Of a stretch of DNA of 32,428 nucleotides, positions 25,327 to 31,244 are shown in pieces (within the stretch, counting starts at the first letter, position 1; the number at the start of each line of letters is the position of its first letter). Location: IMG/VR virus record IMGVR_UViG_3300035664_000049, positions 1 to 32,428 of that record. The stretch is one strand, 5' to 3'. The position numbers and the translations under genes are program-made. Below the pieces are notes generated by a model that was not told the origin of the DNA, searched no databases, and worked only from the letters and a program-made list of their open reading frames with translations. The stretch is from a virus.

Positions 25327-25934
25327 TAGTAAAATACCTCATCGGTATCAGCTACCGACCAGCGGTGGCTCGTTTCTGCGGTCCAGATTGTATCAATAGT
25401 TTTGTATCCTTTAGTTCCGGGCTTACCGTCATTGCCGATAAAAAAGGCGTCTTGGAAGGCGATTCTATTCGTAGGCAAAGCGCACAACTGTCCACTATCA
25501 AGGAGGAGGACGTGGGCGCATTTGTTTTGGTCGGGCTGCAGGACGTAGCCAGATTGCTGATCGCTATCAGGGAGCCAATCAACAGTGCAAAAGTAGGTGG
25601 CTGGTACTTCAGTTTTCGTTTTAAGGATTGCCCGGCATTCATAATCACGCAGGAAATCAAAAACAGTTACGATGGGTTTGTAGCTGTAACAGTCCCACAA
25701 TTGGAGTTGATCTAGATCATACATTTCGGAGGCGGTTGGTTGCCACAGTAACCAATGGATAGGGACGTGGCGAAAGTGTGCGCCACTTTGCAGCAGGACA
25801 TGAAATTGTAACGCCCTCCCCTTGTAGCTTTGTACTGCAAAAACATAACCAGCCTCGTGTCCTGTCGCATCCTCATTTTGCGTCAGGTGGCGGTTATGGA
25901 TCCAAACTTTTAGGGGTGGGCAATCAGCGTTCAT
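25326..25934 (-). CDS. Unknown conserved phage protein
   Basis: A 202-aa protein. The opening LKVWIHNRHLTQ, YVFAVQSYKGRALQFHVLLQSGA, LQLWDCYSYKPIVTVFDFL and TNRIAFQDAFF match from memory a conserved family encoded in early regions of aquatic phages, whose function is not established. The protein is mainly beta with no metal or nucleotide motif. It starts in an ATGA overlap with its upstream neighbour, so the group from about 26360 to 24525 is translationally coupled. Confidence 0.65.
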   Translation of the reverse strand: MNADCPPLKVWIHNRHLTQNEDATGHEAGYVFAVQSYKGRALQFHVLLQSGAHFRHVPIHWLLWQPTASEMYDLDQLQLWDCYSYKPIVTVFDFLRDYECRAILKTKTEVPATYFCTVDWLPDSDQQSGYVLQPDQNKCAHVLLLDSGQLCALPTNRIAFQDAFFIGNDGKPGTKGYKTIDTIWTAETSHRWSVADTDEVFY

Positions 25935-26140
25935 GCGTCCTCGCCATCGGGCTCATATTGCACAAGTTCAAGCAGGTCTTTGTTGCTTTGCGACATTTCG
26001 CCGACCTTAAATCCTGTAACAAAAGCCCGCACAACATCATTGCGGGTAATGGGGCCAATGTTTAGCGATAACAGCTGGCAATACTCTTCTGCAAAGGTTT
26101 CGGCTTTGTCGCGGGGTTTACTTTTCAACGTAAATACCAT
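25931..26140 (-). CDS. Small unknown early protein
   Basis: A 69-aa helical, acidic protein (AETFAEEYCQLLSLNIGPITRNDVVRAF). No domain is recognised. Its 5' end overlaps the upstream gene by 23 bp and its stop overlaps the next start (ATGA), so it is embedded in a coupled operon. A purely structural or regulatory role cannot be told from sequence. Confidence 0.5.
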   Translation of the reverse strand: MVFTLKSKPRDKAETFAEEYCQLLSLNIGPITRNDVVRAFVTGFKVGEMSQSNKDLLELVQYEPDGEDA

Positions 26141-26360
26141 TGCCGCTTAAGTTGTTAATTTGCACCCGCTCGCAATGCAGAACGTTGTTTAGGATAACGC
26201 CTGCTAATTCAAAGGGCGGTAGTTCGTAGTGGTCGGCAATTAGTTTTCTAAGGTCGGGACTGGACCAGTTGATAGCAGTGGTTTCGTCGGGCTGATAGAT
26301 CCAGAGGGTTATTTCCCATTTTCCGTCAACGACCCGATGCACAGAGAAAAATTGCTGCAT
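26118..26360 (-). CDS. Small unknown early protein
   Basis: An 80-aa protein with a mixed alpha/beta pattern (FFSVHRVVDGKWEITLWIYQ, then LRKLIADHYELPPFEL). A GGTGAG-type site precedes the ATG. No known family is recognised. It begins the tightly coupled block that runs left to the holin. Confidence 0.5.
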   Translation of the reverse strand: MQQFFSVHRVVDGKWEITLWIYQPDETTAINWSSPDLRKLIADHYELPPFELAGVILNNVLHCERVQINNLSGNGIYVEK

Positions 26361-26403
26361 GTCTCACCGTAGGGCAAGAACATGCAGCTGTCTACAGCAC
26401 TTT

Positions 26404-26631
26404 TTAGAACGGAACTTTATCATCCGTTGCTGGTGCAAGTTTCTTGATTGCAGTCACAAGCCATTTCACTTGGTCGCGCAGTTGTCGCAGCTCATGGGCA
26501 ATCAAAAGCGACTGTCCAGCCATGTTTTCTACTACAGCTTGGTACTGCTCTGAATAGGTTGTCAGCGCCTCACCTTCACGCAGAAGTGCCTCCTGCTCCC
26601 ATTCTGCTTTGGACTTTTTAGGATAGTTCAT
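26404..26631 (-). CDS. Small helical protein
   Basis: A 75-aa protein that is nearly all charged helix (QEALLREGEALTTYSEQYQAVVENMAGQSLL, then ELRQLRDQVKWLVTAIKK). It is coupled by ATGA to the upstream loader-like gene. It may form a coiled-coil partner of that protein; this is a guess from proximity. No family is recognised. Confidence 0.55.
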   Translation of the reverse strand: MNYPKKSKAEWEQEALLREGEALTTYSEQYQAVVENMAGQSLLIAHELRQLRDQVKWLVTAIKKLAPATDDKVPF

Positions 26632-27140
26632 TGGATCCTTTTGATAGGTTGTTTGTCTAGCAGGGCCGTAATGTGCGCGTTCGTAGCCTCAAACTGATCT
26701 ACGGTTTTGCGCGCTTCCAGCCTTTGCCGAAACTGAGCCCTGATTACTCCGATGTTTTCCGAATGACTGCAAGCCAATTCGCGCAAGCCTGTTGTCCCCC
26801 CAATTGCCCGCAATGCTTCAGGAGGAAGTTTTGCCCCCTCCTCCTCGGCATAATAACTGCTCCGTTGCGCTGCAGCCAACACCCTATCCCACAGGGTACC
26901 CCAGTCAGACTTAACGCCCTCACGGGCCTCCAGGACGGTCTGGTTTAGTTCCCCGACCGATGGCGGGAACTGACCTCCCTTGGATAGCAAAACTGCTACC
27001 GCTCGTTGAATCTCGTCAAACGTTGCATGGCCTAAGACCAGCATCCACAGCTTTACCCTTGGCTCGTCAATTAACACTTTATTGCCGTACTCAGCCCTCA
27101 ATACAGCCAATATCTGTCGTATATGTACTTCATTTACCAT
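26628..27140 (-). CDS. Helicase-loader-like protein (G39P-like, putative)
   Basis: A 170-aa protein. The N-terminal helices (HIRQILAVLRAEYGNK, RVKLWMLVLGHATFDEIQRAVAVLLSKGGQFPPSVGELNQTV) follow the pattern of G39P/G40P-type replicative-helicase loaders of phages: four short helices and an FPPS turn. A loader would recruit the host DnaB-type helicase to phage DNA. No phage helicase is encoded here, so it would have to act on the host enzyme. GGAGACAAAG precedes the start. The call is from recalled family pattern. Confidence 0.5.
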   Translation of the reverse strand: MVNEVHIRQILAVLRAEYGNKVLIDEPRVKLWMLVLGHATFDEIQRAVAVLLSKGGQFPPSVGELNQTVLEAREGVKSDWGTLWDRVLAAAQRSSYYAEEEGAKLPPEALRAIGGTTGLRELACSHSENIGVIRAQFRQRLEARKTVDQFEATNAHITALLDKQPIKRIQ

Positions 27141-27187
27141 TTTCTTTGTCTCCTTTGAAGATTTACTCTTGACAAGGGTTTTAATCT

Positions 27188-27221
27188 CCCCCCTAATACC
27201 CCTACCCCCAAAACACCCCCC
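27188..27221 (-). promoter_or_regulatory. G-quadruplex-forming motif
   Basis: On the minus strand four G-runs occur in a row: G6 (27216-27221), G5 (27205-27209), G4 (27199-27202) and G6 (27188-27193), with loops of 6, 2 and 5 nt. This satisfies the classic four-run G-quadruplex pattern. It lies just upstream of the loader-like gene (start 27140) on the transcribed strand, and it overlaps the end of a doubtful small ORF. It might slow polymerase, act as an mRNA control element or be part of an origin. Confidence 0.6.
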
Positions 27222-27426
27222 TTAACGCTCGCTTCGCTCGCTCTCTTGTTTCCCGCAATGCATCGCAGCTGAACTGCTCTTGCATTGCATTTCTAATGTT
27301 ATAAAAATTCTCCCCTTTTATTTTTACCAAGCTATTCGCTTGGTCAATGTTATTTAAGTTTTGAGTAAACATTTTTGAGTTACCTGATCTGCTTGAACCC
27401 GGAATCAGGTTGTCTCGCACCTTCAA
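27202..27426 (-). CDS. Doubtful small ORF
   Basis: A 74-aa frame starting with TTG; a shorter ATG start lies 18 codons in. The C-terminal half is basic and helical (FSCDALRETRERAKRALRG), but the last codons are made by a run of Gs that forms the G-quadruplex motif, and the RBS is weak. No family is recognised. It may be a real small gene or a chance frame in a regulatory region. Confidence 0.3.
   Translation of the reverse strand: MKVRDNLIPGSSRSGNSKMFTQNLNNIDQANSLVKIKGENFYNIRNAMQEQFSCDALRETRERAKRALRGVFWG
27255..27288 (-). repeat. Extended inverted repeat
   Basis: GCAATGCA (27255-27262) and TGCATTGC (27281-27288) form an 8-bp stem, with an inner GCAG/CTGC stem and a short loop. In RNA from either strand it would fold into a stable hairpin. 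It lies within the doubtful small ORF and next to the G-quadruplex motif and the antisense RNA. It may be part of an origin or control element. Confidence 0.5.
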
Positions 27427-27479
27427 TGGTGCGGTAAAAAGTTAAGTTGGTAACTAACCTGGGACAGCCTACGTGCAAG

Positions 27480-27509
27480 TTGTGGCTTGGTAAAAATTTA
27501 TGTTACAAT
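27480..27509 (+). promoter_or_regulatory. Promoter on the + strand, ahead of the small RNA
   Basis: TTGTGG (27480-27485) and TACAAT (27504-27509) are spaced by 18 nt. A TG at 27501-27502 gives an extended -10 (TGT-TACAAT). Transcription would start near 27516. This promoter faces against the early operon, and the next + strand gene is several kb away, past a strong terminator, which makes a short RNA the simplest product. Confidence 0.6.
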
Positions 27510-27515
27510 TGGTTT

Positions 27516-27583
27516 GTGTCTCCCCCGACTAGTCATCGGGATGGCCCCGCCCACAGCGTTAAAACTGTGAGCGGGGTTTTTTT
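27516..27583 (+). ncRNA. Candidate small RNA complementary to early-gene RBS leaders
   Basis: Between the promoter and a strong terminator lies about 65 nt without an ORF. It contains a 5' single-stranded GTGTCTCC (27516-27523), a hairpin (CCCGA 27524-27528, TCGGG 27536-27540) and the terminator. The 5' end is complementary to GGAGACAC, which lies directly before at least four early genes (starts 30848, 31211, 31574, 31832), so base-pairing there would block ribosomes. Alternatively the segment is a leftover leader module seen from the other strand, because GGAGACACAA is present in minus orientation with no ORF behind it. Confidence 0.45.
27545..27583 (+). terminator. Strong rho-independent terminator (+ strand)
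   Basis: CCCCGC (27545-27550) and CACAG (27552-27556) pair with CTGTG (27565-27569) and GCGGGG (27571-27576), with one mismatch and an 8-nt loop, followed by seven Ts (27577-27583). The T-run exists only in the + direction. Its last bases overlap the stop codon of the minus gene at 27582. Confidence 0.85.
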
Positions 27584-27908
27584 ATGACAATTTGGCGAGT
27601 AGGTAGTCGCGCATAGCCTGATCGCACCAAGCCTGGATGTCTTTAGCGTCAGACAGGGGCACAATGAAAACCAACGCCCCTTTAGGTAGGTTTGCAGCAA
27701 CAGTTGGAACGGTTGGTTTTGCAACCTTAACTGGTGCTTTTGGTTTGACTTTGCCCAGTAAACGCTGCCTTCGCTTGTAGTTTTTGGCACTCATTTTTGC
27801 ACAACATTTTTTGCAGTAGGGCTGACACCCATCTTTGCTTTTTGTCTTTTTGCTGAACAAAGATATAGGGTTGGTTTGATTACATTTTCCACACAGTTTT
27901 GTTTCCAT
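27582..27908 (-). CDS. Small zinc-finger protein
   Basis: A 108-aa protein. Residues 6-9 (CGKC) and the C28-x3-C32-x2-C35 region (CQPYCKKC), with a NPISLFSKKTKSKDG spacer, form a zinc-binding module common in phage early proteins. A basic, Pro/Val-rich linker follows (about 50-72). The role is unknown; DNA- or RNA-binding is a reasonable guess. GGAGACATAAATG gives the shared early-gene RBS. Confidence 0.65.
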   Translation of the reverse strand: METKLCGKCNQTNPISLFSKKTKSKDGCQPYCKKCCAKMSAKNYKRRQRLLGKVKPKAPVKVAKPTVPTVAANLPKGALVFIVPLSDAKDIQAWCDQAMRDYLLAKLS

Positions 27909-27926
27909 TTATGTCTCCTTTAGTCA

Positions 27927-28196
27927 TTACTCATTAACAAACAATTCTTCCATACAGCTCTGCAGCCACAAAATGCCGTCCAACTGACCTTTCTCAAACT
28001 CACTTGACCGCATTTCTTTGTTGCCTGCAGTGACAATCCCTACTAGCCGCCGCACCTCACTGTCTAAATGCCGTTTAAGGGCCTTAGCACCCGCAAGGTA
28101 AGCCCGTTCCATGCGCCGACGGTCGGTGGCATGGGTTAAAGGCACTTCAGGCGTTAGCGTGGATTCTGCGGCTTCTAACTCAATCTTCGTTTTCAA
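27927..28196 (-). CDS. Small unknown early protein
   Basis: An 89-aa mostly helical protein (RRRMERAYLAGAKALKRHLDSEVRRL). It starts with TTG and overlaps the upstream gene by 17 bp; an ATG lies 28 codons in. No family is recognised. A basic helix could bind nucleic acid, but this is a guess. Confidence 0.5.
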   Translation of the reverse strand: MKTKIELEAAESTLTPEVPLTHATDRRRMERAYLAGAKALKRHLDSEVRRLVGIVTAGNKEMRSSEFEKGQLDGILWLQSCMEELFVNE

Positions 28197-28374
28197 AGTT
28201 CACCCAATTTTTTAATGCTTCATCCAAAGCCATTTTCAAGTTTTTGTTTTCAGTCTCAGCGACAGCCTTAAACTGTTTTAAAACCTCAATCTGAACGTGG
28301 CATGACCATCGCCGCCAACCTGGAAGCGGTATGTCATGTCCTTTTCTGCGGCTTCTTTTTTTCTTGTTTTCCAC
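28180..28374 (-). CDS. Ribbon-helix-helix-like small protein (putative)
   Basis: About 64 aa from the GTG at 28374, 2 nt past the Bet stop; a TTG at 28392 is an alternative start. A basic N-terminus (KKKRSRRKGHD) precedes SCHVQIEVLKQFKAVAETENKNLKMALDEALKNWV, which reads as a short strand plus two helices, like CopG/Arc-type DNA-binding proteins. It may regulate the operon it sits in. The call is tentative. Confidence 0.5.
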   Translation of the reverse strand: MENKKKRSRRKGHDIPLPGWRRWSCHVQIEVLKQFKAVAETENKNLKMALDEALKNWVNFENED

Positions 28375-28376
28375 AG

Positions 28377-29156
28377 CTAATCCACAATGCAACTCGTGAG
28401 TTTCTCAAGCCTTATGGGACATTCCCACAGGTTATCCCCAACCTGTCTGCAGCTTGAGGCTGTTAGGTAGGCTTCAGCGATCTGCAGTTTTTCGTCCGCT
28501 AACCCGGAAACGTCGTACTTGGTTTTCTTGGCCTTGCTGCCAGCCTTTAGTGGAGCACCCTCCCAAGGCAATTCATCGCTCTGGCTCTTAACCTCACCTG
28601 TTTGCCGATCCACCTGAACCGTCTCAGTCGCAGATACAGGCAAAGACCCAACAGGCTTAACGTTATGACTAGAAAACTCATTTGGCATTTCCTCCGCTGT
28701 ATAAAGACCACCTAGTTCTTGAATAAACGCTTCCCTAATTGCTAATGACTTAGCGCACTTGCTAAGCATAACCGTCGGCATTTGCTTCCAGATCGGACTT
28801 GGCTTGGCATATTCATTCCAATAGGCCGTGGCCACCGATGGATATTTTCTATCCTTGCGGTGAACCTTCACAGTACAAGCCATAAGCGTTTTACCGTCCC
28901 ATTCGTAACTCACTTCCATCCCGTCAAATTGGGGATGAGAATTAGCAATCCGCAAGAACCCGTTGATGCCTGTCATGAGCTGCAATCTGCCGCCAGCCTT
29001 GATAGCCCAAACTTCCTTCGTCGCAGGGTTAAGACCAGTGGACTTGCAAATTTCAGCAAACAGTAAAAACTCTGCATCCGTCAGCCCAGGTGCTACCGTG
29101 TTTCGCAACGCATGCAGCATGTCTAAATTGCTTGTTGTCGTAAGTTCTTTCGTCAT
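28377..29156 (-). CDS. bet: Bet/RecT-type single-strand annealing recombinase
   Basis: A 259-aa protein from the ATG at 29156, preceded by AAAGGAGAC; a longer frame begins at 29189 but lacks an RBS. It has the Bet core: LTDAEFLLFAEICKSTGLNPATKEVWAIK, LQLMTGINGFLRIANSHPQFDGM, and WKQMPTVMLSKCAKSLAIREAF. It anneals complementary single strands and would support concatemer formation and repair. No exonuclease partner is evident nearby, though the small Hjc-like nuclease is in the same operon. A promoter overlapped by an operator-like repeat precedes it. Confidence 0.9.
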   Translation of the reverse strand: MTKELTTTSNLDMLHALRNTVAPGLTDAEFLLFAEICKSTGLNPATKEVWAIKAGGRLQLMTGINGFLRIANSHPQFDGMEVSYEWDGKTLMACTVKVHRKDRKYPSVATAYWNEYAKPSPIWKQMPTVMLSKCAKSLAIREAFIQELGGLYTAEEMPNEFSSHNVKPVGSLPVSATETVQVDRQTGEVKSQSDELPWEGAPLKAGSKAKKTKYDVSGLADEKLQIAEAYLTASSCRQVGDNLWECPIRLEKLTSCIVD

Positions 29157-29194
29157 TTTGTCTCCTTTTGTTTTGGGCTTTTGCCCCATTGAGT

Positions 29195-29226
29195 TGCCAG
29201 TATACTTTGGCTGTGTACTGGCACAA
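29195..29226 (-). promoter_or_regulatory. bet promoter with overlapping inverted-repeat operator
   Basis: Read on the minus strand, TTGTGC (29221-29226) and TATACT (29199-29204) are spaced by 16 nt, giving a start near 29192. The inverted repeat TGCCAGTA (29195-29202) and TACTGGCA (29216-29223) overlaps both boxes, an arrangement typical of repressor control. TGGCTGTGTACTGGCA (29208-29223) recurs with one change at 31903-31918 by the HTH gene. Confidence 0.65.
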
Positions 29227-29348
29227 GGGGTATTCTCACTTTTCCGAATTTTAAAACGAAAAAACCTAAAAAATTTTTGATGGGACTATGGAAAAAACAG
29301 GTTGGTTTCCGTGAATTTGCAAACTGCCTTTGACCTGCTACGCAATAA

Positions 29349-29376
29349 TTGCATAGCACTATGCAAAGTTTGCATA
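29349..29376. promoter_or_regulatory. TTGCATA palindrome cluster
   Basis: TTGCATA (29349-29355), GCAC and TATGCAA (29360-29366) form a perfect interrupted palindrome, and TTGCATA recurs at 29370-29376. This could be an operator pair or an iteron-type element. Confidence 0.5.
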
Positions 29377-29429
29377 GGTGAACACAAACGGCGTTTTGCC
29401 ATGCATAAAGCATGCCAAGTCTAGCCCGG

Positions 29430-29444
29430 TAGGTGATTCACCTA
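29430..29444. promoter_or_regulatory. 15-bp palindrome TAGGTGA-T-TCACCTA
   Basis: TAGGTGA (29430-29436) and TCACCTA (29438-29444) form a perfect palindrome around one base. The half-site TAGGTGA also occurs at 29374-29380. It is a plausible operator; the protein bound is not known. Confidence 0.5.
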
Positions 29445-29515
29445 GTGATACACGTTCGTTGTAGCAGGTTTAACCTACGCCATATTGATCTCCTTTATCC
29501 TGCTAGCCTTGCCGC

Positions 29516-29914
29516 TTACGGTAGGAAGTTGAGGCTTGGCCCTTGCATGGGTTGACCTAACGCATCGTTCGGCAGGATTGATGTCACCGTGCGCTTATAG
29601 GTGTGGTTGGGATCTCCTAAGCTCTTCCTTAGCCAGTCCGTAGACTCCCTTTCGGTTGTCACCACGCTATAACCCGTACCCCAGGGACCGGCATAACGCC
29701 CTTGCGGTATCGGTATCGCAGGTCCAAATGGGGGTGCGACAGGCACAATTGGAGCAGCGTACGGGTCAACGTACGGATCAACGTAAGGATTGACAGCGCC
29801 AAGCCTACCAAGACTGCCAACACCGTTAGCGGCAAGGTATGCCGCTGCGCTTTGCGCTTGAGCATGCGCACTGCTAGCGCAAGCAAGTAATATAGTCAGT
29901 GTAATGAATCGCAT
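29516..29914 (-). CDS. Exported Pro-rich small protein
   Basis: A 132-aa protein from the ATG at 29914, with GGAGAT 7 nt before; a longer frame from 29953 runs through the leader element and is unlikely. Residues 1-19 (MRFITLTILLACASSAHAQ) are a Sec signal peptide with AHA cleavage. A tandem PYVDPYVDPY and Pro-rich stretch follow, then a small C-terminal domain (about 75-132). It is probably periplasmic or outer-membrane acting. Function is unknown; an exclusion or host-envelope role is a guess. Expression would be tied to the leader element upstream. Confidence 0.6.
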   Translation of the reverse strand: MRFITLTILLACASSAHAQAQSAAAYLAANGVGSLGRLGAVNPYVDPYVDPYAAPIVPVAPPFGPAIPIPQGRYAGPWGTGYSVVTTERESTDWLRKSLGDPNHTYKRTVTSILPNDALGQPMQGPSLNFLP

Positions 29915-29933
29915 GTAAGTATCTCCGATGTGA

Positions 29934-29988
29934 ATCGGCACCATGCCGACCATGCACGCCCCCTCAAGAGCGTGGCTGGTCTACACGG
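29934..29988 (-). promoter_or_regulatory. 55-nt leader RNA element, copy 1
   Basis: On the minus strand this leader would fold as GACCA (29981-29977) with TGGTC (29952-29948), an internal loop, CACGC (29974-29970) with GCGTG (29959-29955) and a 10-nt G-rich loop. A second small GGCA/TGCC hairpin ends 19 nt before the start codon of the exported protein (29914). The same 55 nt recurs at 30199-30253 with three changes. Confidence 0.65.
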
Positions 29989-30181
29989 GCAAGATACGGA
30001 TGCGATTGTTTCGTACCTTAAAAATACTGTGTGCGCCGTCGCGGTGTTCTACAATTAATGTGCACGCGCCCCTACCTCTTGCCCATTCTTTTAACGTTTT
30101 TATACTGGCAAAATTGCAGGAATCAAACACGAGTCCTTGCGAGTTGCGTAACAACGCATGATACTTGGCAGTTATTAACAT
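29981..30181 (-). CDS. Small unknown early protein
   Basis: A 66-aa basic protein with the early RBS leader (GGAGACATATATG). It contains FDSCNFASIKTLKEWARGRGACTLIVEHRDGAHSIFKV, which looks like a compact alpha/beta domain, but I do not recognise a family. It sits between the two copies of the leader element: copy 2 lies upstream of its start, and its stop overlaps the base of copy 1 by 8 bp. Confidence 0.6.
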   Translation of the reverse strand: MLITAKYHALLRNSQGLVFDSCNFASIKTLKEWARGRGACTLIVEHRDGAHSIFKVRNNRIRILPV

Positions 30182-30198
30182 ATATGTCTCCTAGTCAG

Positions 30199-30253
30199 AT
30201 CGGCACCATGCCGACCATGCACACCCCCTCAAGGGTGTGGCTGGTCTACACGG
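30199..30253 (-). promoter_or_regulatory. 55-nt leader RNA element, copy 2
   Basis: Differs from copy 1 at three positions (30223, 30234, 30236). Two of these form one base pair, and the change there is compensatory: G-C (29958 with 29971) becomes A-T (30223 with 30236), so the inner stem CACAC/GTGTG is kept. The third change adds a possible C-G pair. It ends 17 nt before the ATG at 30181. Confidence 0.65.
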
Positions 30254-30343
30254 TTACAATGCGAACAAAAGAATGGCGAGTGGGTATGCGAGGACGATCA
30301 GCAACGTTGCGCCGATAGCTTCTTGTAGTGTTTCGTTTGTCAT
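30254..30343 (-). CDS. 29-aa membrane microprotein
   Basis: A short frame on the minus strand, from the ATG at 30343 to TAA at 30254, encodes a 29-aa peptide. Its first ten residues (MTNETLQEAI) are polar, and residues about 11-29 form one hydrophobic segment (GATLLIVLAYPLAILLFAL). GGGACACA lies just upstream of the ATG, close to the shared early leader. Its stop immediately precedes leader copy 2. It is probably a single-pass membrane microprotein of unknown role. Confidence 0.5.
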   Translation of the reverse strand: MTNETLQEAIGATLLIVLAYPLAILLFAL

Positions 30344-30365
30344 TGTGTCCCTTTAGTTTTACAAA

Positions 30366-30848
30366 TTAATAAATGCTGTCGCGCAAATGATCACAAACGC
30401 TATCCGGCGGGTACGAATTCCGACCTGAAAACATTGACAGCCCATTTTCCCGACACAATTCCATCCTTTCGCGCAACGACAATTCTTGCCAGAACGTTTC
30501 TATCGCTGTCATTTGCCGTTCTGTATAATCATCCTCATTAAATATGGGGTAATCATTGAGTGCTTGCACTATTGATACACACCGATCTAATAGTTGCGTG
30601 GGAGCATTCTCAGCAACCATTAAGTATTCAATCCACCCGCATGCCCAATGACGGTGACGGACAATGCTAACGTGTTCGCTCTCTCCGCCAAGGTGTTTCA
30701 AAATGCACTCCCAATTGCTTTCGCACAGAATAAAACTGTCCCTGTTTTTAGTGATAATGACGTAGCCGTTCGGAATTGTTCCTGCAAAATTGCTAGCACT
30801 ATCAAATGAGGTTGGATGTTCCCAGCGCTGTAGTATTGTCTGTGTCAT
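30366..30848 (-). CDS. Unknown conserved early protein
   Basis: A 160-aa protein. The segment IVRHRHWACGWIEYLMVAENAPTQLLDRCVSIVQALNDYPIFNEDDYTE matches from memory a conserved family in phage early regions whose function is unknown. It has no catalytic motif I recognise. It carries the shared leader AGGAGACACAACGATG. Confidence 0.7.
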   Translation of the reverse strand: MTQTILQRWEHPTSFDSASNFAGTIPNGYVIITKNRDSFILCESNWECILKHLGGESEHVSIVRHRHWACGWIEYLMVAENAPTQLLDRCVSIVQALNDYPIFNEDDYTERQMTAIETFWQELSLRERMELCRENGLSMFSGRNSYPPDSVCDHLRDSIY

Positions 30849-30863
30849 CGTTGTGTCTCCTTG

Positions 30864-31211
30864 CTAATCGTTAGTTGTTAGTGTGCTGACTGTTTCGTGT
30901 AATTTAATGAGGCGCTTTTCAAGTGTTGCGAAGCAATTGTGAAGCATATCCTCGTAATTATCGCCGGAAGTAACAAAATCCTTTTCGCTATCATACGAAC
31001 ATCCATCCAGATACTCGGATTCGCTGATCCCCTCAAACGTGACTTTTACGCGGATACAGCACCATGCCCATTCGTTCCATTCTGCCTTTTCCACGATCTC
31101 GGCAATGTCACGCGCATCATCAAAACAATCTTTGGGGTGAATGTGCTCAGGCTCACACGAAACTTTTACGGTTGCGTGCTCGCGCAGAAAGTCATTTAGT
31201 TTAGTTGTCAT
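30864..31211 (-). CDS. Unknown conserved early protein
   Basis: A 115-aa acidic protein. The core (WNEWAWCCIRVKVTFEGISESEYLDGCSYDSEKDFV) is familiar from early regions of other phages, but the function is not established. Its ATG follows the shared leader GGAGACACAATCATG. It lies between two similar small unknown genes in one left-going unit. Confidence 0.7.
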   Translation of the reverse strand: MTTKLNDFLREHATVKVSCEPEHIHPKDCFDDARDIAEIVEKAEWNEWAWCCIRVKVTFEGISESEYLDGCSYDSEKDFVTSGDNYEDMLHNCFATLEKRLIKLHETVSTLTTND

Positions 31212-31244
31212 GATTGTGTCTCCTAGTCTTAGTTAATTAGTTGG

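Larger units (their letters stand above)
29157..29515. other. Regulatory region upstream of bet (about 360 bp, no gene)
   Basis: No convincing gene occurs here. From the bet end outward it holds the bet RBS, a minus-strand promoter with an overlapping inverted repeat (29195-29223), an AT-rich tract (about 29240-29300), TTTGCAAA near 29314, the palindrome TTGCATA-GCAC-TATGCAA with another TTGCATA at 29370, a CATGCATAAAGCATG-like stretch near 29400, and two smaller palindromes at 29430-29444 and 29466-29476. The clustering of palindromes and an AT-rich stretch would fit an origin or a multi-operator control region. Confidence 0.6.

Noticed and set aside
27169-27199. + strand TTGACA...TAATAC promoter
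   Set aside because: Spacer is 19 nt and the -10 lies within the G-quadruplex C-runs; weaker than the promoter at 27480, so not listed as a feature.
29153-29413. 86-aa minus-strand frame across the bet promoter
   Set aside because: It covers promoter and palindromes, has no RBS and overlaps the bet start; most likely chance.
29943-30318. + strand frames encoding a repeated MPTMH-type peptide in the leader-element region
   Set aside because: They oppose real minus-strand genes and lack RBSs; two of the three differences between copies change amino acids, but two of the three keep an RNA pair.
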